Origin: CAYVJW01 sp964451885 | GTDB taxonomy: Bacteria > Patescibacteriota > Gracilibacteria > UBA4473 | Reading direction: 5' to 3' | Length of the DNA stretch: 15,461 nt | NCBI GenBank assembly: GCA_964451885.1 | Contig: CAYVJW010000032.1 | Coordinates: forward strand, 1-15,461 | In this document: piece after piece, positions 14,368 through 15,461 of the stretch | Layout: each line of letters starts with the position of its first letter | Numbering within the stretch: the stretch's first letter is position 1 | Notes under the pieces: model-generated | What the model was told of the DNA's origin: nothing | Database searches by the model: none | Seen by the model: the letters and a program-made list of their open reading frames with translations, nothing else | Translations under genes and position numbers: made by a program

Positions 14368-15461
14368 CAATTCACCTTCAAAAAATGCGTTGAACAAGAA
14401 AAACACGGATCAAACGCCCGGATCATTTTTTCAATCTCCATCTGCAGTTCTTCCTTGGATTTATCGGGTTGTGCTTCCAACACTTGGTTCAGATACTCTC
14501 GGACATTTACCTCCATATCGGCCAGGTTTTGCACTGTGGGAGTGATGATATTGGCTTTTTTGAGCACCCCCTTACTATCAAAAAGATAATCATGAAAGAG
14601 AATCCCGCGTGGGACTTCGATGGCGCTGATGCCGTGATACTCACTTTTTCCGTTAAATTTAGGTACACGTATTTTTTCCGGCTTAAATTGATGTTTTTCC
14701 AATATCTCAATCGCCCTCTCCAGCCAATGCAGTATTTCCACAGACTGCGCGGTATTATTATGAAACAGATTCGTGGTAGGAAACGGAATTTTTAACTTCT
14801 TGATCAATTTTTTTGTTCGACTACTAAGCTTGTCAAAAGCATTATTCACCCGCGCCAAAGCCCCGGTCATAAATTCCTTTCCTTCAATTGATGCAAACTT
14901 GGACGTGGAATCGCCGTGAAAATATTCCTTCACAAAATTTTGATATTCTTCGGGAGCAAAATGCAGGCCGGTATTCGAAACTATATCTCCCGTAAGCAAA
15001 GGAAAAACCCCGTCATGATCCAGGGAAATGAAAACAGTATCGTCTTTATGATATTCCGGTACATCTAATCCGGCAAAAAGCGTGATTGTTTTTTCCACGA
15101 GGGGAATGATGTTTTTGAGTTCTTCAAGCGTTTTTTCGTACTTATCCCGAGAAGCAATCTTCGTAAATCCCCCAACAGCGGGAACAAAAGGATGCATATC
15201 TCGCCCCCCGATAAGCTCCACCAGTTCATTTCCCACCCGAACAATTTCCAGGCAGTCTTTGATTTCGGCTTGATAATCCTTTGCCATGGCTATCGCACTC
15301 TCATACCCCAGGTAATCAGGCAGGGAAAAGAAATAAATATGACTCGCATGACTGCGAATGCGTTCGCCGATAGTAATAAGTTCACGCAAAAGCCTGTCCT
15401 GGAGGGTGGGTTCAAGTCCGAAAGCATTCTCAATAGCTGTTATGGAGGCAATAGTATGCCC
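14358..15461 (-). CDS. [NiFe]-hydrogenase large subunit, group 3 (likely 3b, HydA-like), 5' part outside window
   Basis: The reading frame is open to the right edge: from 15461 it reads GHTIASITAIENAFGLEPT and so on, so a start at the TTG at 15389 would be false. 367 residues are seen. The first visible His is probably the last residue of the first nickel motif (RxCGxCxxxH), whose cysteines lie outside the window. Present are RIRSHASHIYFF with LPDYLGY, GGRDMHP, SAIEVPRGILFHDY and the C-terminal nickel motif DPCFSCSTH (14411-14385). Only eight residues follow that last His, a short tail as in cytosolic sulfhydrogenase-type (group 3b) subunits, where a maturation protease trims it. This enzyme type couples NAD(P)H and H2 with partner subunits (hydB, hydG, hydD). 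In Pyrococcus the alpha gene is last in that operon, which fits its position here at the end of a transcription unit; the partners would lie beyond the right edge. Confidence 0.93.
   Translation of the reverse strand, partial: GHTIASITAIENAFGLEPTLQDRLLRELITIGERIRSHASHIYFFSLPDYLGYESAIAMAKDYQAEIKDCLEIVRVGNELVELIGGRDMHPFVPAVGGFTKIASRDKYEKTLEELKNIIPLVEKTITLFAGLDVPEYHKDDTVFISLDHDGVFPLLTGDIVSNTGLHFAPEEYQNFVKEYFHGDSTSKFASIEGKEFMTGALARVNNAFDKLSSRTKKLIKKLKIPFPTTNLFHNNTAQSVEILHWLERAIEILEKHQFKPEKIRVPKFNGKSEYHGISAIEVPRGILFHDYLFDSKGVLKKANIITPTVQNLADMEVNVREYLNQVLEAQPDKSKEELQMEIEKMIRAFDPCFSCSTHFLKVNWEQ

Noticed and set aside
14358..15389. Hydrogenase gene starting at the TTG at 15389
   Set aside because: The frame is open and family-like all the way to 15461 (GHTIASITAIENAFG), so 15389 is an internal Leu codon.
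31..15461. UGA recoded as glycine, as in Gracilibacteria
   Set aside because: TGA ends five genes at positions that fit their families (tryptophanase-family, ZIP, DUF4015, hydrogenase, CQYCH protein) and is not found inside any real frame.
1..15461. tRNA, rRNA, riboswitch or transposase
   Set aside because: No stretch between genes is long enough or has the expected conserved elements, and no transposase motif appears in any frame.

Overview
The window is a dense bacterial segment with eight protein genes, no RNA gene, no insertion sequence and no CRISPR array. No stretch longer than about 160 bases lacks a gene. Five genes end in TGA (7698, 5348, 12074, 14251, 14358) exactly where their families end or where the reading makes sense, so the standard genetic code is used; this argues against the UGA=Gly lineages (Gracilibacteria, Absconditabacteria). 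The mix of a fermentative cytosolic group 3 [NiFe] hydrogenase, a DKNYY-repeat/DUF4015 glycoside hydrolase and a giant SLH-anchored beta-helix protein suggests a small-genome anaerobe, possibly Patescibacteria/CPR such as a Peregrinibacteria-like lineage. That placement is inference only. The only good Shine-Dalgarno sequence is in front of the GGDEF gene.

Layout. 31-3855 (+): very large acidic surface protein (GLUG-like repeats, Cys-rich segment, parallel beta-helix, linker domains, two tandem SLH blocks), with its 5' end missing or broken. 3848-3965: heptamer repeats and two hairpins. 4013-5389 (+): exported-looking protein of unknown function, overlapping tail to tail by 42 bases with 5348-6832 (-), a tryptophanase/tyrosine phenol-lyase family enzyme. 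6833-6936: AT-rich divergent promoter region. 6937-7698 (+): ZIP metal transporter. 7857-10601 (+): membrane dCache-PAS-GGDEF-EAL protein with an intact cyclase motif and a degenerate EAL domain. 10608-10643: strong hairpin between convergent genes. 13621-12074 and 12061-10679 (-): secreted glycoside hydrolase-like protein followed 12 bases later by class II fumarase. 13691-14251 (+): small secreted protein with one CQYCH motif. 14358-15461 (-): C-terminal part of a [NiFe]-hydrogenase large subunit, running off the right edge.

How the genes fit together. Tryptophanase (amino-acid beta-elimination to pyruvate and ammonia), fumarase and a soluble NAD(P)-linked-type hydrogenase point to fermentation. 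The SLH protein, the glycoside hydrolase-like protein and the CQYCH protein belong to the cell surface. The GGDEF protein would link an external signal to c-di-GMP.

Two signals outside the genes stand out: degenerate 7-bp tandem repeats (NNCAAGA or GAACA type) at or near the 3' ends of several genes, and a set of genes whose -10 hexamer lies only 6-10 bases before the ATG, which predicts leaderless mRNAs.
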